Numbered from the stretch's first letter, positions 55,500 through 64,000 are shown. The stretch: 64,000 bases of DNA from Billgrantia gudaonensis (GCF_900100195.1 NZ_FNES01000007.1:1-64000), one strand, 5' to 3'. Notes: a model not told the origin generated them from the sequence alone. Translations and numbers: made by a program.

Positions 55500-57188
55500 A
55501 TGAGCGATATCCCGCAGGATTCCCGCCGCCGTCACTCCGCCCCGGTGGTGGATGGCCCCGGCAAGGCGGCCAGTCGCGCCATGCTGCGCGCGGTGGGCTT
55601 CACCGACAACGACTTCACCAAGCCCCAGGTGGGTATCGCCTCGACTTGGAGCATGGTCACGCCCTGCAACAGCCATATCGGGGAACTGGCCGAGCATGCC
55701 TGCGCGGGTGCCGATGCGGCCGGCGGCAAGGGAGTGATCTTCAACACCGTCACCATCTCCGACGGTATCGCCAACGGCACCGAGGGCATGAAGTACTCGC
55801 TGGTCTCGCGGGAGGTGATCGCCGACTCCATCGAGACGGTGGCCGGTTGCGAGGGCTTCGACGGTCTGGTGGCGATCGGCGGTTGCGACAAGAACATGCC
55901 GGGCTGCCTGATGGGGCTGGCGCGCCTCGACCGACCGAGCGTCTTCGTCTATGGCGGCACCATCCTGCCGGGCAAGGGACATACCGATATCGTCTCGGTG
56001 TTCGAGGCCATGGGAGCTTACAGCCGCGGTGACATCGATCGGATCGAACTCAAGCAGATCGAGGAGACGGCGATTCCCGGCCCTGGCTCCTGCGGTGGGA
56101 TGTACACCGCCAATACCATGGCTTCGGCGATCGAGGCGCTGGGCATGAGCCTGCCCGGCAGCTCGGCTCAGAACGCCGTCTCCCGCGACAAGCGCGAGGA
56201 CTGCGAGGCGGCCGGCGCCGCCGTGCTCGAGTTGCTGGCACACGATATCCGACCGTCGCACATCATGACGCGAAAGGCCTTCGAGAACGCCATCACCGTG
56301 GCGATCGCCCTGGGGGGCTCCACCAATGCCGTGCTGCATCTGATCGCCATGGCGCGCACCATCGGCGTGCCGCTCACGCTCGCCGACTTCACCACCATCG
56401 GCCGTCGCGTGCCGGTGGTGGCCGACCTGCGCCCCAGTGGCCATTACATGATGAGCGAGCTGGTGGCCATCGGTGGCATTCAACCGCTGATGAAGACCCT
56501 GCTCGAGGCCGGCCTGCTCCACGGCGATTGCCTGACGGTGACGGGGAAGACGCTCGCCGAGAACTTGAGCGACGTCGCGCCCTATCCCGACGATCAGAAA
56601 ATCATCGCGACGCTGGAGCGTCCGGTGAAAACCGAGAGTCATCTGCGCATCCTCCATGGCAACCTGGCGCCGGAGGGGGCGGTGGCCAAGATCACCGGCA
56701 AGGAGGGCACCCGATTCTCCGGCACCGCACGGGTGTTCGGCTCCGAGGAGGAGGCTCAGGCGCGCATCAACGACGGCACCGTGGTGGCGGGCGACGTGGT
56801 GGTGATCCGCTACGAGGGGCCGCGCGGTGGCCCCGGCATGCGCGAAATGCTCACTCCCACTTCGGCGATCATGGGACGGGGCTTGGGCAGCGAGGTGGCG
56901 CTGATCACCGACGGGCGTTTCTCCGGCGGTAGTCACGGTTTCGTGGTGGGCCACGTGACCCCCGAGGCTTTCGACGGAGGCCCCTTGGCGCTGGTGGAGG
57001 ATGGCGACGTGATCACCATCGACGCCGAGGCCGATACCATCGAGGTGGCGCTTTCCGACGAGGAACTGATGCGCCGCCGCGCCGCGTGGCGACAGCCGGC
57101 GCCGCGCTACACCCGCGGCGTGTTGGCCAAGTACGCTCGGCTGGTCAGTTCGGCCAGTACCGGAGCGGTGACCGATCAGGAAGGATGA
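55500..57188 (+). CDS. ilvD: dihydroxy-acid dehydratase IlvD
   Basis: A 562-residue iron-sulfur enzyme of valine, leucine and isoleucine synthesis, dehydrating 2,3-dihydroxy acids to 2-oxo acids. Cluster-binding cysteines are C56 (VTPCNSH), C129 (GGCDKNMPG) and C198 ([13 protein letters not shown]). SLPGSSAQN and [18 protein letters not shown] are further family motifs. The length and the [11 protein letters not shown] motif favour IlvD over the related sugar-acid dehydratases. It stands alone with a 152-bp upstream gap. Confidence 0.95.
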   Translation: MSDIPQDSRRRHSAPVVDGPGKAASRAMLRAVGFTDNDFTKPQVGIASTWSMVTPCNSHIGELAEHACAGADAAGGKGVIFNTVTISDGIANGTEGMKYSLVSREVIADSIETVAGCEGFDGLVAIGGCDKNMPGCLMGLARLDRPSVFVYGGTILPGKGHTDIVSVFEAMGAYSRGDIDRIELKQIEETAIPGPGSCGGMYTANTMASAIEALGMSLPGSSAQNAVSRDKREDCEAAGAAVLELLAHDIRPSHIMTRKAFENAITVAIALGGSTNAVLHLIAMARTIGVPLTLADFTTIGRRVPVVADLRPSGHYMMSELVAIGGIQPLMKTLLEAGLLHGDCLTVTGKTLAENLSDVAPYPDDQKIIATLERPVKTESHLRILHGNLAPEGAVAKITGKEGTRFSGTARVFGSEEEAQARINDGTVVAGDVVVIRYEGPRGGPGMREMLTPTSAIMGRGLGSEVALITDGRFSGGSHGFVVGHVTPEAFDGGPLALVEDGDVITIDAEADTIEVALSDEELMRRRAAWRQPAPRYTRGVLAKYARLVSSASTGAVTDQEG

Positions 57189-57307
57189 CGCGGGCCGGCA
57201 TTCCGTCGAGGGAGCCGGTTCGCCGTCGCGACGGTTGGCAAGCCGTCGGTACCTTGGCTAGGTTGACGGAAAACACCTCAGACATTGTCATCGGAGTGGG
57301 AGGCAGA

Positions 57308-57496
57308 ATGCCCAAGGCGAGCAACAAGCAGGCGCGCATCGAGCCGATCTACGAGGTCGACGGTATCCACCACAATGTCACCGGTTGGAACGTCGTCGAC
57401 GAGACGGAGCCCGAGAACGAGGTCATCGTCTCCCAGCACGACAACAAGAAAGACGCCGTCCAGGCGGCCGAAGCCTACGAGCAGCGCGAGAGCTGA
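57308..57496 (+). CDS. small DUF2188-like protein
   Basis: A 62-residue protein starting at the ATG behind GGAGG. The sequence GWNVVDETEPENEVIVSQHD followed by KKDAVQAAEAYEQ resembles the DUF2188 family of small bacterial proteins (a beta-hairpin followed by a helix). The N-terminus has KQARIEPIYEVDG. Function is unknown. It is followed by a strong bidirectional hairpin. Confidence 0.7.
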   Translation: MPKASNKQARIEPIYEVDGIHHNVTGWNVVDETEPENEVIVSQHDNKKDAVQAAEAYEQRES

Positions 57497-57540
57497 CCGG
57501 GCGCTTCATCGCCGCCGTCGCGTTGCACTGGCTGCAAGCC

Positions 57541-57575
57541 GAACCACGCCTCGTCTTTCCGACGAGGCGTGGTTC
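57541..57575. terminator. bidirectional hairpin terminator
   Basis: GAACCACGCCTCGTC, TTTCC, and the exact complement make a perfect 15-bp stem between the DUF2188-like gene and the convergent helix-turn-helix gene. A short GTTCG follows; T-tracts are poor on both sides. Confidence 0.75.
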
Positions 57576-57603
57576 GTTCGAGCGGCTGTTGCGGGCTGGC
57601 TAG

Positions 57604-57882
57604 CTAGTGCGGGGCGCCATCCGGGTCGATGGTGCGGTAGACGAGGCGCAGCTCGTCCAGCGAAAGGTGCTCCAGGCGACCGGCGAGCAGATCGCTGATC
57701 TTTTGCACCGGTAGGCCGGCGCGGCGGGCGATGTCGCGGCTGCCGAGGTCGGAGACCGCTATCAGCCGGGTAACGATGCGCATGAGGCGTGTACGTTTTT
57801 CCAAATCCCTGACGTCGAGGCCAGGGCAACTAGGCGGAGGTTCGCTGCGCTCCGCGCTGGGTGTCGGACGTGCCGTACTCAT
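57604..57882 (-). CDS. XRE/HTH_37-like transcriptional regulator, antitoxin-like
   Basis: A 92-residue protein with a helix-turn-helix (IARRAGLPVQKISDLLAGR) and the following LSLDELRLVYRTID, as in HigA-type and HTH_37 regulators. The first 20 residues are disordered (STARPTPSAERSEPPPS). I chose the ATG at 57882 with GGAG directly upstream instead of the frame start at 57918. No RelE/HigB-type toxin is recognisable on either side, so it is an orphan antitoxin-like regulator or an unrelated repressor. Confidence 0.75.
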   Translation of the reverse strand: MSTARPTPSAERSEPPPSCPGLDVRDLEKRTRLMRIVTRLIAVSDLGSRDIARRAGLPVQKISDLLAGRLEHLSLDELRLVYRTIDPDGAPH

Positions 57883-58011
57883 GATGCTCCACTGAGGAAA
57901 TGACGACCTCCACATCATGGAAGGAAAGCGTCTTTTTTTCCAGCCCTGCGACCCATGATTTTCGTCGGCTCGCTGCCCCCGCCGCCCGACTGCCGGACGG
58001 CGGGGAAACGG

Positions 58012-60087
58012 TCAGAAACGGCCGCGCAGAGTGGCCACCATGCCGAAGCCGGGAGCCAACAGTTCGCCGTTCACGGGCTGGTCGGTCAGGTGTTCGCGGT
58101 AGCCACGGTCGAAGAGGTTGTTGACGTCCAGGCCCACCTCCAGGGACGACAGCCCCGCGGTCTCGCCGAAACGCCAGCCCAGGCCCAGGTCGGCCGTGGC
58201 ATAGCCCGACGTGGCGCGCTCTGTGCCGCCCGAGAAGGTGTCGGCGGTACGATCCTGCCCATCGACGGCACGCAACTGGGCATGCCAGTGGAAGCCGGAC
58301 GGCGGCTGCTGACCGATGCCCAGCGTGGCCTCCGGGGCTGGCATCTGGTAGAGCGGTTCGTCGTCCTGCTCGTTGGTGCCACGCAGCCAGGTCAGGCTGC
58401 CGTCCAGCTGCCAGTGACCGCCGGCCAGTTGCCCGTCCAGGGGTAGGGTGAAGCCCGCCTCCACGCCCTGTATCTCGACCCGGTCGAGGTTTTCGGTGCG
58501 CTTGATCGGCAACCCTTGCGGATTGATGTCGCCGGTCACCCGCCCGGCGATGTAGTCGTCGATGCGGGTATGGAAGGCCGCCAGGCGGTATTCGCCGCGC
58601 TCGCTGCGCCCCTTCAGGCCGATCTCGAGGCTGGTGGAGCGTTCGGGGTCGAGCTGCGGGTTGCCGATGTGATAATAGCCGTCGCCGCGGGTGGCGTCCT
58701 CGAAGCGCTCGCGCATGTCCGGGGCGCGGTAGGCCGAGCCCAGGCTGACATAGGGGTTGACCAGCGGTGAGACGTTGTAGATCGCACCCAGCGACCAGGA
58801 GAGGGTGTCGCTGGTGTCGTCCAGGCCGTCGCGGGTGGCATTCGCGCCGTTGCCCTTGATGGCGGCATCGCCACTGGTGCTGTCGTAGCGGGCGCCGGCC
58901 AGCAGCGTCCAGTCGTCGAACAGCACCTCGTCCTGGACGAAGAGGCCGCGGCTCTCGATCTCGCCGTCGCGGAACGGTGAATTGGCGACCACATCGTCGC
59001 TCATGCCCCGGTAGCTGAAGCGTTGCGGATCGCCGCTCATTTCCCAGGCTTCGGCACCCAGGGTGAGCAGGTGGCGCTCGCCCAGCGGCAGACGGTACTG
59101 GGTGCGGATGCCATCGGTGGTGAAGGTGACGTCGTTCCACACCTGGTTGCGCTCGAGGCCGCTGGACCAGGCGCGGATCTCGCGATACATCTCCTGGCGA
59201 TACAGGCTCGCTTCCAGGGTGCCGGGGCCTACCTTGCCTTCGTATCCCACCTCGTAGAGTTCGCGCTGTTGACGCGGCGAATGGATGGTCAGGGTGCCGA
59301 GCGGCGCGGCCGGAGCGAGTTTTCGCGAGCCGGGATACCAGACGTCGCGGTCCTCCTGGTTCTGGACGTTGAGCGTGAGGCGGTGGTCGTCGGCCAGGCG
59401 GAAGGCGTACTTGAGCAGGAAGGCGCCGGACTCGAAGCCGCTGTTGTCGACGCGCCCTTCGGGGGTGTCGTAGTCGCTCACGTCACGCGCGGTGCCGCCC
59501 AGCACCAGGGCGTGATCGCGATTGGCGAGTTGCACCACGGCGCCGCCGCCGAGGCTCTCGTCGACGCTGCCGGCGCTGGTGGCGAAGCGCCCGTTGATGG
59601 ACGGTTCGGGGGTGAACTCGGCGTCTGGCGTGCGCAGGTTGACCGCGCCGCCCAGGGCTCCGCTGCCGTGCAGCACCGAGCCGGGGCCCTTCACCACCTC
59701 GACGCTGTCGAGCAGGCCGAGGCTGGCAAAAGAGGCCAGGGCTCCAGCCGGCTGGGCCGAGTTGACGCGCACGCCGTCCACCTGCAGCACGATGCTCTCC
59801 TTCTTCAAGCCGCGCAGCACCGGGTTCTGCCCCCAGGCGCCGTCGCTGTACACGGCGGTGCCCGGCTGTCCGCGGAACAGGCTTCCGACGCTTTCGGCCA
59901 CGGCGGCGGATTCGGGGTCGAGGCGCAGGGTGGCCTTGGGGGTGTCGAGTTCGTCGGCGGCATAGCCCTTGGCGGTGACGGTGAGGCTCGGCAGGGCGTA
60001 GTCGGGGGTCGTCTCGGCGCCTGCCAGGGGGCTGATTGCCGTCGCGACGCCCAGGGCCAGCGGGGCGAGGGTGGTCGATGGTCGCAT
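58012..60087 (-). CDS. TonB-dependent outer-membrane receptor, substrate unknown
   Basis: A 691-residue TonB receptor. The signal peptide ends near PLAGAE; the TonB box region is SLTVTAKG. The plug shows GQPGTAVYSDGAWGQNPVLRG, KKESIVLQVDGVR and VVKGPGSVLHGSGALGGAVN. The barrel ends GFGMVATLRGRF. The ATG at 60087 follows AGGAGG. No STN domain, so no FecI/FecR-type signalling. It is divergent from an ABC importer and probably shares its substrate. It lacks the Met/Cys motifs expected of OprC-type copper receptors. Confidence 0.9.
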   Translation of the reverse strand: MRPSTTLAPLALGVATAISPLAGAETTPDYALPSLTVTAKGYAADELDTPKATLRLDPESAAVAESVGSLFRGQPGTAVYSDGAWGQNPVLRGLKKESIVLQVDGVRVNSAQPAGALASFASLGLLDSVEVVKGPGSVLHGSGALGGAVNLRTPDAEFTPEPSINGRFATSAGSVDESLGGGAVVQLANRDHALVLGGTARDVSDYDTPEGRVDNSGFESGAFLLKYAFRLADDHRLTLNVQNQEDRDVWYPGSRKLAPAAPLGTLTIHSPRQQRELYEVGYEGKVGPGTLEASLYRQEMYREIRAWSSGLERNQVWNDVTFTTDGIRTQYRLPLGERHLLTLGAEAWEMSGDPQRFSYRGMSDDVVANSPFRDGEIESRGLFVQDEVLFDDWTLLAGARYDSTSGDAAIKGNGANATRDGLDDTSDTLSWSLGAIYNVSPLVNPYVSLGSAYRAPDMRERFEDATRGDGYYHIGNPQLDPERSTSLEIGLKGRSERGEYRLAAFHTRIDDYIAGRVTGDINPQGLPIKRTENLDRVEIQGVEAGFTLPLDGQLAGGHWQLDGSLTWLRGTNEQDDEPLYQMPAPEATLGIGQQPPSGFHWHAQLRAVDGQDRTADTFSGGTERATSGYATADLGLGWRFGETAGLSSLEVGLDVNNLFDRGYREHLTDQPVNGELLAPGFGMVATLRGRF

Positions 60088-60099
60088 GGGGTTCCTCCT

Positions 60100-60149
60100 G
60101 ATCAAAAGATGCAATTATAATGCAATTTATACGGATTCGCGTTTTGATC
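60100..60149. promoter_or_regulatory. divergent promoter region with inverted and direct repeats
   Basis: GATCAAAA (60100-60107) and TTTTGATC (60142-60149) form a perfect 8-bp inverted repeat. Between them lie two tandem 11-bp repeats, TGCAATTATAA (60110-60120) and TGCAATTTATA (60121-60131). A further ATGCAAT occurs at about 60254. These are strong candidates for regulator sites shared by the receptor and importer genes. TTTTGATCCATGTCA also recalls an FNR/DNR half-site. Confidence 0.55.
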
Positions 60150-60288
60150 CATGTCAGAAGAGCGTCGTTTCGGGCGGCAGGCGGAAAGGATGGCATCGGC
60201 ACCGCGTCGTCGATTGACCGGCGTCAACGCGGTGCTTCGCCTGCTGAAGCAAAATGCAATCATTCTTGTTCGTTTCGTGGAGAGACGT

Positions 60289-61083
60289 ATGAAGCGGTCG
60301 CGAGCGGCGCGGGGCGTCGCAACGCTGCTGAGCTGGGGCGGTAGCTGTACCGGTGTGCTGCTTTTCGTGGCGTTATGGGAATGGGGCAGCCAGGCCTATG
60401 GCAGTTTCCTGTTGCCGGGCCCGCGCGATGCCTTGGCGGCGTTGGCGCAGTTGGTGCGGCAGGGCGAAGCGGCCACTGCGGTATGGGCCACCACCTGGCG
60501 TGCGATGTCGGGTTTCGCCCTGGCAGCGCTGGCGGGCATCGCGCTGGGTCTTCTGGCGGGGCTTTCGCGCACCCTGGGGCGGGCCCTGGAACCGGTCTCG
60601 ACGGTGCTGCTGGGCATTCCGCCGATCGCCTGGATCGTGCTCGCCATCCTGTGGTTCGGCAGCGGCTCGGCGGCGACGATCTATACGGTGATGGCCACTA
60701 CTCTGCCGGTGGCCTTCGCCGGGGCGCAGATGGGCGCGCTGACGCGCGATCGCCGCCTGCAGGAGATGGCCGATGCCTTCCGGGTGCCGCCGTTGATGCG
60801 TCTGGTCGATTTCCACCTGCCGCACATCGTTTCCTACGTCTTTCCAGCGCTGATCACGGCGCTGGGCGTGGCCTGGAAGGTGGCGGTGATGGCCGAGTTG
60901 TTCGCCGCCGAGGAAGGCATCGGTGCCGGCCTGGCGGTGGCCCGCGTCAATCTCGACACCGCGGCGGCGATGGCCTGGATAGTGCTGGTGGTGGTGCTGC
61001 TGATCGTCGCCGAGCACGGCCTGCTGCGTCCCTTGCAGCGGCGCATGGAGCCCTGGCGTCAGGCCGGGCGGAGGGCTGGGTGA
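60289..61083 (+). CDS. ABC transporter permease (nitrate/sulfonate/taurine family)
   Basis: A 264-residue permease with six helices. LLGIPPIAWIVLAILWFGSG and the EAA loop (QEMADAFRVPPLMRLVDFHLPHI, given in part) are typical of the SsuC/TauC/NrtB family. The frame is open from 60151; I chose the ATG at 60289 behind GGAGAG because the upstream extension covers the divergent promoter region. Its stop overlaps the ATPase start (TGATG), so the genes are translationally coupled. Confidence 0.9.
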   Translation: MKRSRAARGVATLLSWGGSCTGVLLFVALWEWGSQAYGSFLLPGPRDALAALAQLVRQGEAATAVWATTWRAMSGFALAALAGIALGLLAGLSRTLGRALEPVSTVLLGIPPIAWIVLAILWFGSGSAATIYTVMATTLPVAFAGAQMGALTRDRRLQEMADAFRVPPLMRLVDFHLPHIVSYVFPALITALGVAWKVAVMAELFAAEEGIGAGLAVARVNLDTAAAMAWIVLVVVLLIVAEHGLLRPLQRRMEPWRQAGRRAG

Positions 61084-61823
61084 TGCTCGAGCTCGATGCC
61101 ATAGGCCACGCTTTCGGCATGAGCCGCGTGCTCGACGGCGTGAGTCTGACGCTCGCGCCGGGCGAATCGGTCTGCCTGGTGGGGCCTTCGGGCTGCGGCA
61201 AGACCACGCTGCTGCGCATCGCCGCGGGGTTGGTCGGCCCTGCCGAGGGACGTGTCAACGACGGTTTCCACCGCAGCGCCGTGGTCTTCCAGGAAGGGCG
61301 TCTGCTGCCCTGGCGCCGCCTGCTCGACAACATCGGTCTGGGGCTCAAGGCGGCCGGCGTGCCGCGTCGCGAGCGTCTGGCTCGCGCTCGCTCGCTGGCC
61401 GCCGAACTGGGGCTCGCCGAATGCCATGACCGCTTTCCCCACGAACTCTCCGGCGGCATGCAGCAGCGCGTCGCTCTGGCTCGCGCCCTGGCGGTGGAGG
61501 CCGATTGCCTGCTCCTCGACGAGCCCTTCAGTGCCCTGGACGTGGGCCTGCGCAGCGAAGCTCAGGCACTGTTGCTCGATCTGCTGGCGCGTCGCGGCAT
61601 CGCCTCGTTGCTGGTCACCCATGACCTGACCGAAGCGTTGCGCCTGGGGCACCGGGTGGTGGTGCTGTCGCCGGCACCGGGTCGCATCGTTCATGAGGCA
61701 CACGTCGAGCGTCCCTTCGCCGAGCGCGACGCCGCTTTCCTTTACGAGGCCGCCGGTGCCCTGCTGCGACATCCCGCCGTTGCCGAGAGCTTCCTGTTTC
61801 GAACCGATGAGGTGACCCCATGA
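61083..61823 (+). CDS. ABC transporter ATP-binding protein (SsuB/TauB-like)
   Basis: A 246-residue ATPase: Walker A GPSGCGKTTLLRI, Q-loop VVFQEGRLLPWRRLLDN, signature LSGGMQQRVALARAL, Walker B CLLLDEPFSALD, H-loop LLVTHDLTEAL. The GRLLPWRRLLDN wording places it with the nitrate/sulfonate/taurine importers. It is coupled to the permease before it and by ATGA to the binding-protein gene behind it. Confidence 0.93.
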   Translation: MLELDAIGHAFGMSRVLDGVSLTLAPGESVCLVGPSGCGKTTLLRIAAGLVGPAEGRVNDGFHRSAVVFQEGRLLPWRRLLDNIGLGLKAAGVPRRERLARARSLAAELGLAECHDRFPHELSGGMQQRVALARALAVEADCLLLDEPFSALDVGLRSEAQALLLDLLARRGIASLLVTHDLTEALRLGHRVVVLSPAPGRIVHEAHVERPFAERDAAFLYEAAGALLRHPAVAESFLFRTDEVTP

Positions 61824-62809
61824 TCGACCGCCGACGCCGCCAGCTGTTGCAGTTTGCCGCCGCAACCGCCTCCCTGGCCGTTCTGCCGGGAATCGGCCTG
61901 GCCACCGGGCCCGGGCTGCGCGCCGCGACGCCGCTGGGCCTGCCCCAGGTGATCCTGGTGCGTGCCCTGCAGGACGAACGCCTGGATGCCCTGGTGGGCG
62001 GCAGCGAACTGCGCGACTGGCGCGACCCCGACCAGTTGCGCGCCTGGATCGCCGGCAGCGAGGTGCAACTGACCGCCACGCCAACCAATGTCGCGGCCAA
62101 CCTCTACAACCGTGGCGTGCCGGTGGTGCTGATGAACGTCAACGTGTGGGGCACCCTGGGGGTGCTGGCCCGCGAGGCGCCCCTGTCCGGCCTCGCCGAT
62201 CTGGCCGGGCGTCAGGTCGGGGTGCCGTGGCGGGGCGACATGCCGGACCTGGTGCTGCGCTACCTGCTGGCCCGCGAAGGACTCGAGGTGGGTCGCGACC
62301 TGCGGATCACTTATCAAGCGAGCCCCTTCGAGACCGTGCAGCTCTTTCTGGCCCAGCGCCTGGATGCCGCCGTGCTGCCCGAGCCGATGCGCACTGCGAC
62401 TCGCCGCCAGGCCGGTTCGCTGGGGATCGAGCCGCTCGAGCTCGATCTGCAGCAGGAGTGGGCGCGTCTCACCGGGGACGCCCCGGCGTTGCCGCAGGCC
62501 GGCGTGATCTGTCGGCGCGAACTGCTCGAAGCGCACCCCGAATGGATCGCCGCCGTGCAGGCGGCGGTGGGCGAAGCGGTGGCTTGGGTCAATGCCAATC
62601 CCGGTGCGGCGGCTCGGCTCGGTGCCGAGCATGCGCCGCTACCGGCCCCGGTATTCGAAGGGGCCATCGCTCGCACCCGGCTGGAGATGCGTACGGCCCA
62701 GGAGGCCCGTCCGGCGCTGGAAGCCTTCTTCTCGGCACTGGCCGAACTCTCCAGCGGCTTCATCGGTGGTGGTCTGCCGGACGATGCTTTCTATCTGGAC
62801 AAGGCTTGA
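61820..62809 (+). CDS. NMT1-like ABC substrate-binding protein with Tat-like signal
   Basis: A 329-residue periplasmic binding protein of the NMT1/THI5-like or NrtA-like group. The N-terminus DRRRRQLLQFAAATASL is arginine-rich like a twin-arginine signal, which would mean export after folding. The mature part shows NVAANLYNRGVPVVLMNV, ADLAGRQVGVPWRGDMPD and LAQRLDAAVLPEP, typical of these receptors. Overlaps the ATPase stop by ATGA. The ligand is unknown; pyrimidine, sulfonate and metal-chelate ligands all occur in this superfamily. Confidence 0.85.
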   Translation: MIDRRRRQLLQFAAATASLAVLPGIGLATGPGLRAATPLGLPQVILVRALQDERLDALVGGSELRDWRDPDQLRAWIAGSEVQLTATPTNVAANLYNRGVPVVLMNVNVWGTLGVLAREAPLSGLADLAGRQVGVPWRGDMPDLVLRYLLAREGLEVGRDLRITYQASPFETVQLFLAQRLDAAVLPEPMRTATRRQAGSLGIEPLELDLQQEWARLTGDAPALPQAGVICRRELLEAHPEWIAAVQAAVGEAVAWVNANPGAAARLGAEHAPLPAPVFEGAIARTRLEMRTAQEARPALEAFFSALAELSSGFIGGGLPDDAFYLDKA

Positions 62810-62874
62810 ATCGCTGTATTGCCAGTCGATTATCGGCCGTTTTCGAGGCTGCACAGTTGCCCAAGCGAGAGACG

Positions 62875-62970
62875 CCGGGGACAGGGCGGAGAGGGGGGCA
62901 TTTGCCATGGATGGCAAACGTAGCGCCCAGGGAGGGGGTCACAGCGCCCCCTCGCAGCCCTGTCGCCGGA
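62875..62970. repeat. long imperfect palindromic intergenic element
   Basis: The left arm, beginning CCGGGGACAGGGCGG and continuing to GAGGGGGC, is complementary at about 20 of 24 positions to the right arm, GCCCCCTCGCAGCCCTGTCGCCGG. The centre is a perfect 8-bp hairpin, TTTGCCAT, GG, ATGGCAAA (62901-62918). It fills most of the 211 bp between the ABC operon and nnrS. It resembles REP/BIME-type chromosomal elements. Only this copy is in the window. Confidence 0.75.
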
Positions 62971-63020
62971 TCAGCCTCGAGCCGTGCCGCTAACTGCATT
63001 AGCCTCTCGGAGGAGATCCC

Positions 63021-64000
63021 ATGACCGCTTCGTCAGTGGCGATTCCCGGCCAGCGCGTGGCGCTGCTGGCCTACGGATTTCGCCCTTTCTTCCTGCTCGC
63101 TGCGATCTATGCGCCGCTGGCACTAGTGCCCTGGGTGGGCGGGCTGCTGCAGCAGCTGACCCTGGATACCGGCATGCCGCCCCTGCTTTGGCACGCCCAC
63201 GAGATGCTCTTCGGTTTCGTGGCCGCAGCGCTCGCCGGATTTCTGCTCACCGCCATTCCTTCCTGGGCGAAGGTGGCACCCGTGACCGGGCTGCCTCTGG
63301 TGGCGCTGGTGCTGCTATGGCTGGTCGGACGCGTGGCGATGTGGCTGGCCGGGTGGTTTTCGCCCGTGCTGGTGGTGGTCGCCAACCTGGCGTTTCCGTT
63401 GACGCTGGTGGCCTGGGCGCTACCCGCCCTGGTGTCTCTCGAGGGGCGGCGCCATCTCAGCCTGGGCGCCCTGCTGTTGCTGTTCGTCATCGCCCAATGC
63501 GGTTTCTCACTAGCCTGGCTGGGTGCGCTGCCGATGCGCTTCGCGCCGCTCGACTGGTTGCATCTGGCAGCCAATCTGCTGCTGGTGATGATCGCCGTGA
63601 CCGCCTCGCGCATCGTTCGGGTGGTGGCCATGGCCGCGATGCAGGCGAGCAGTGCCGGCTGGACACCGCGGTTCACCGCGGCGCGCGAGCATCTGGCGGT
63701 GGCCACTCTGTTGGCGTTCGTGGTTGCCGACTTCCTGGCGCGTGGTCATCCGGTCACCGGCTGGATTGCCCTGGCGGCGGCCGCGGCCCAGGCCGATCGT
63801 CTCGCCGAGTGGCCCTGGGGGAGGGCCATGGGGCGGCTCTACCTGCTGCTGCTCACTCTGGCCTATGCGTGGATCACGCTGGGGCTGGCACTGGTGGGGC
63901 TGTCGGCGCTGCTCGACGGCTTGCCCTCCTATGCCGGTCGTCATGTGCTGTTCCTCGGGGCCATCGGTACCGCCGTGCTGGCGGTGTTCTGCATCGCCGG
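63021..64000 (+). CDS. nnrS: NnrS family protein (partial, runs off the window)
   Basis: The first 326 residues of a haem- and copper-containing membrane protein linked to the response to nitric oxide and denitrification. The ATG follows CGGAGGAG. It shows the NnrS opening LLAYGFRPFFLLAAIYAP, the WHAHEMLFGFVAAALAGFLLTAIP segment (in part WHAHEMLFGF) and several membrane helices. The reading frame is open at base 64000; the full gene usually encodes about 390-400 residues. It lies behind the TonB/ABC cluster, separated by the palindromic element. Confidence 0.92.
   Translation, partial: MTASSVAIPGQRVALLAYGFRPFFLLAAIYAPLALVPWVGGLLQQLTLDTGMPPLLWHAHEMLFGFVAAALAGFLLTAIPSWAKVAPVTGLPLVALVLLWLVGRVAMWLAGWFSPVLVVVANLAFPLTLVAWALPALVSLEGRRHLSLGALLLLFVIAQCGFSLAWLGALPMRFAPLDWLHLAANLLLVMIAVTASRIVRVVAMAAMQASSAGWTPRFTAAREHLAVATLLAFVVADFLARGHPVTGWIALAAAAAQADRLAEWPWGRAMGRLYLLLLTLAYAWITLGLALVGLSALLDGLPSYAGRHVLFLGAIGTAVLAVFCIA

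Noticed and set aside
57883..58011. Minus-strand reading WVAGLEKKTLSFHDVEVV as a possible toxin before the antitoxin-like gene
   Set aside because: No usable start codon with a ribosome site, too short, and not similar to RelE/HigB motifs.
58012..60087. Calling the TonB receptor a copper receptor of the OprC/NosA type because nnrS is near
   Set aside because: The Met/Cys/His copper motif is not visible, and the neighbouring importer belongs to the nitrate/sulfonate/taurine type; ligand left open.

Overview
The window comes from the chromosome of a high-GC gammaproteobacterium. A halophilic Halomonadaceae member (Halomonas-like) fits best: the proteins are rich in Asp and Glu, the recC-recB-recD order lacks ptrA, TTT, TRAP and polar amino acid importers are abundant, and haem capture uses the HasA type of hemophore. 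This placement rests on gene content and composition, not on a 16S gene. I recognised no rRNA, tRNA or CRISPR array.

Positions 1-2770 are an accessory scar. Two different IS3-type transposase tails end at a terminal inverted repeat. Then come AT-rich orphan genes (a small secreted protein, a membrane protein and a possibly frameshifted ORF) and a BrnA/CopG-type antitoxin whose BrnT-like toxin survives only as its last residues. Positions 2771-12692 hold recC-recB-recD, transcribed leftward with ATGA overlaps. recB and recD each carry an in-frame copy of the same ~120 bp imperfect palindrome.

Positions 12794-22677 hold a flavin reductase-like gene, a tripartite tricarboxylate (TTT) transporter operon with an AbrB-family permease as fourth gene, a convergent TctE/TctD-type two-component pair, a D-2-hydroxyacid dehydrogenase, and alkylation repair genes (ogt, alkA) behind a broken DsbA-family isomerase. 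Positions 22793-34919 are an iron and haem region: ECF sigma factor, FecR-type anti-sigma factor, haem oxygenase, HasR receptor, HasA hemophore, a HasD/E/F type I secretion system and a siderophore-interacting reductase, with three Fur-box-like sites. The receptor-hemophore block differs in composition from its flanks.

Positions 35088-46343 hold a cN-I type 5'-nucleotidase, a TRAP transporter, a divergent EamA/LysR pair, SelO and a polar amino acid ABC importer. Positions 46480-57882 hold katG, a LysR regulator divergent from mmsA, a CMD-family gene behind a palindromic operator, a TPP riboswitch driving a sodium:solute symporter (probable thiamine or HMP uptake), ilvD and small genes. Positions 58012-64000 hold a TonB-dependent receptor divergent from an ABC importer with a Tat-like binding protein, followed after a bulky palindromic repeat by nnrS, which runs off the window. 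This last block looks like an outer-to-inner-membrane uptake system beside a nitric-oxide-response gene.
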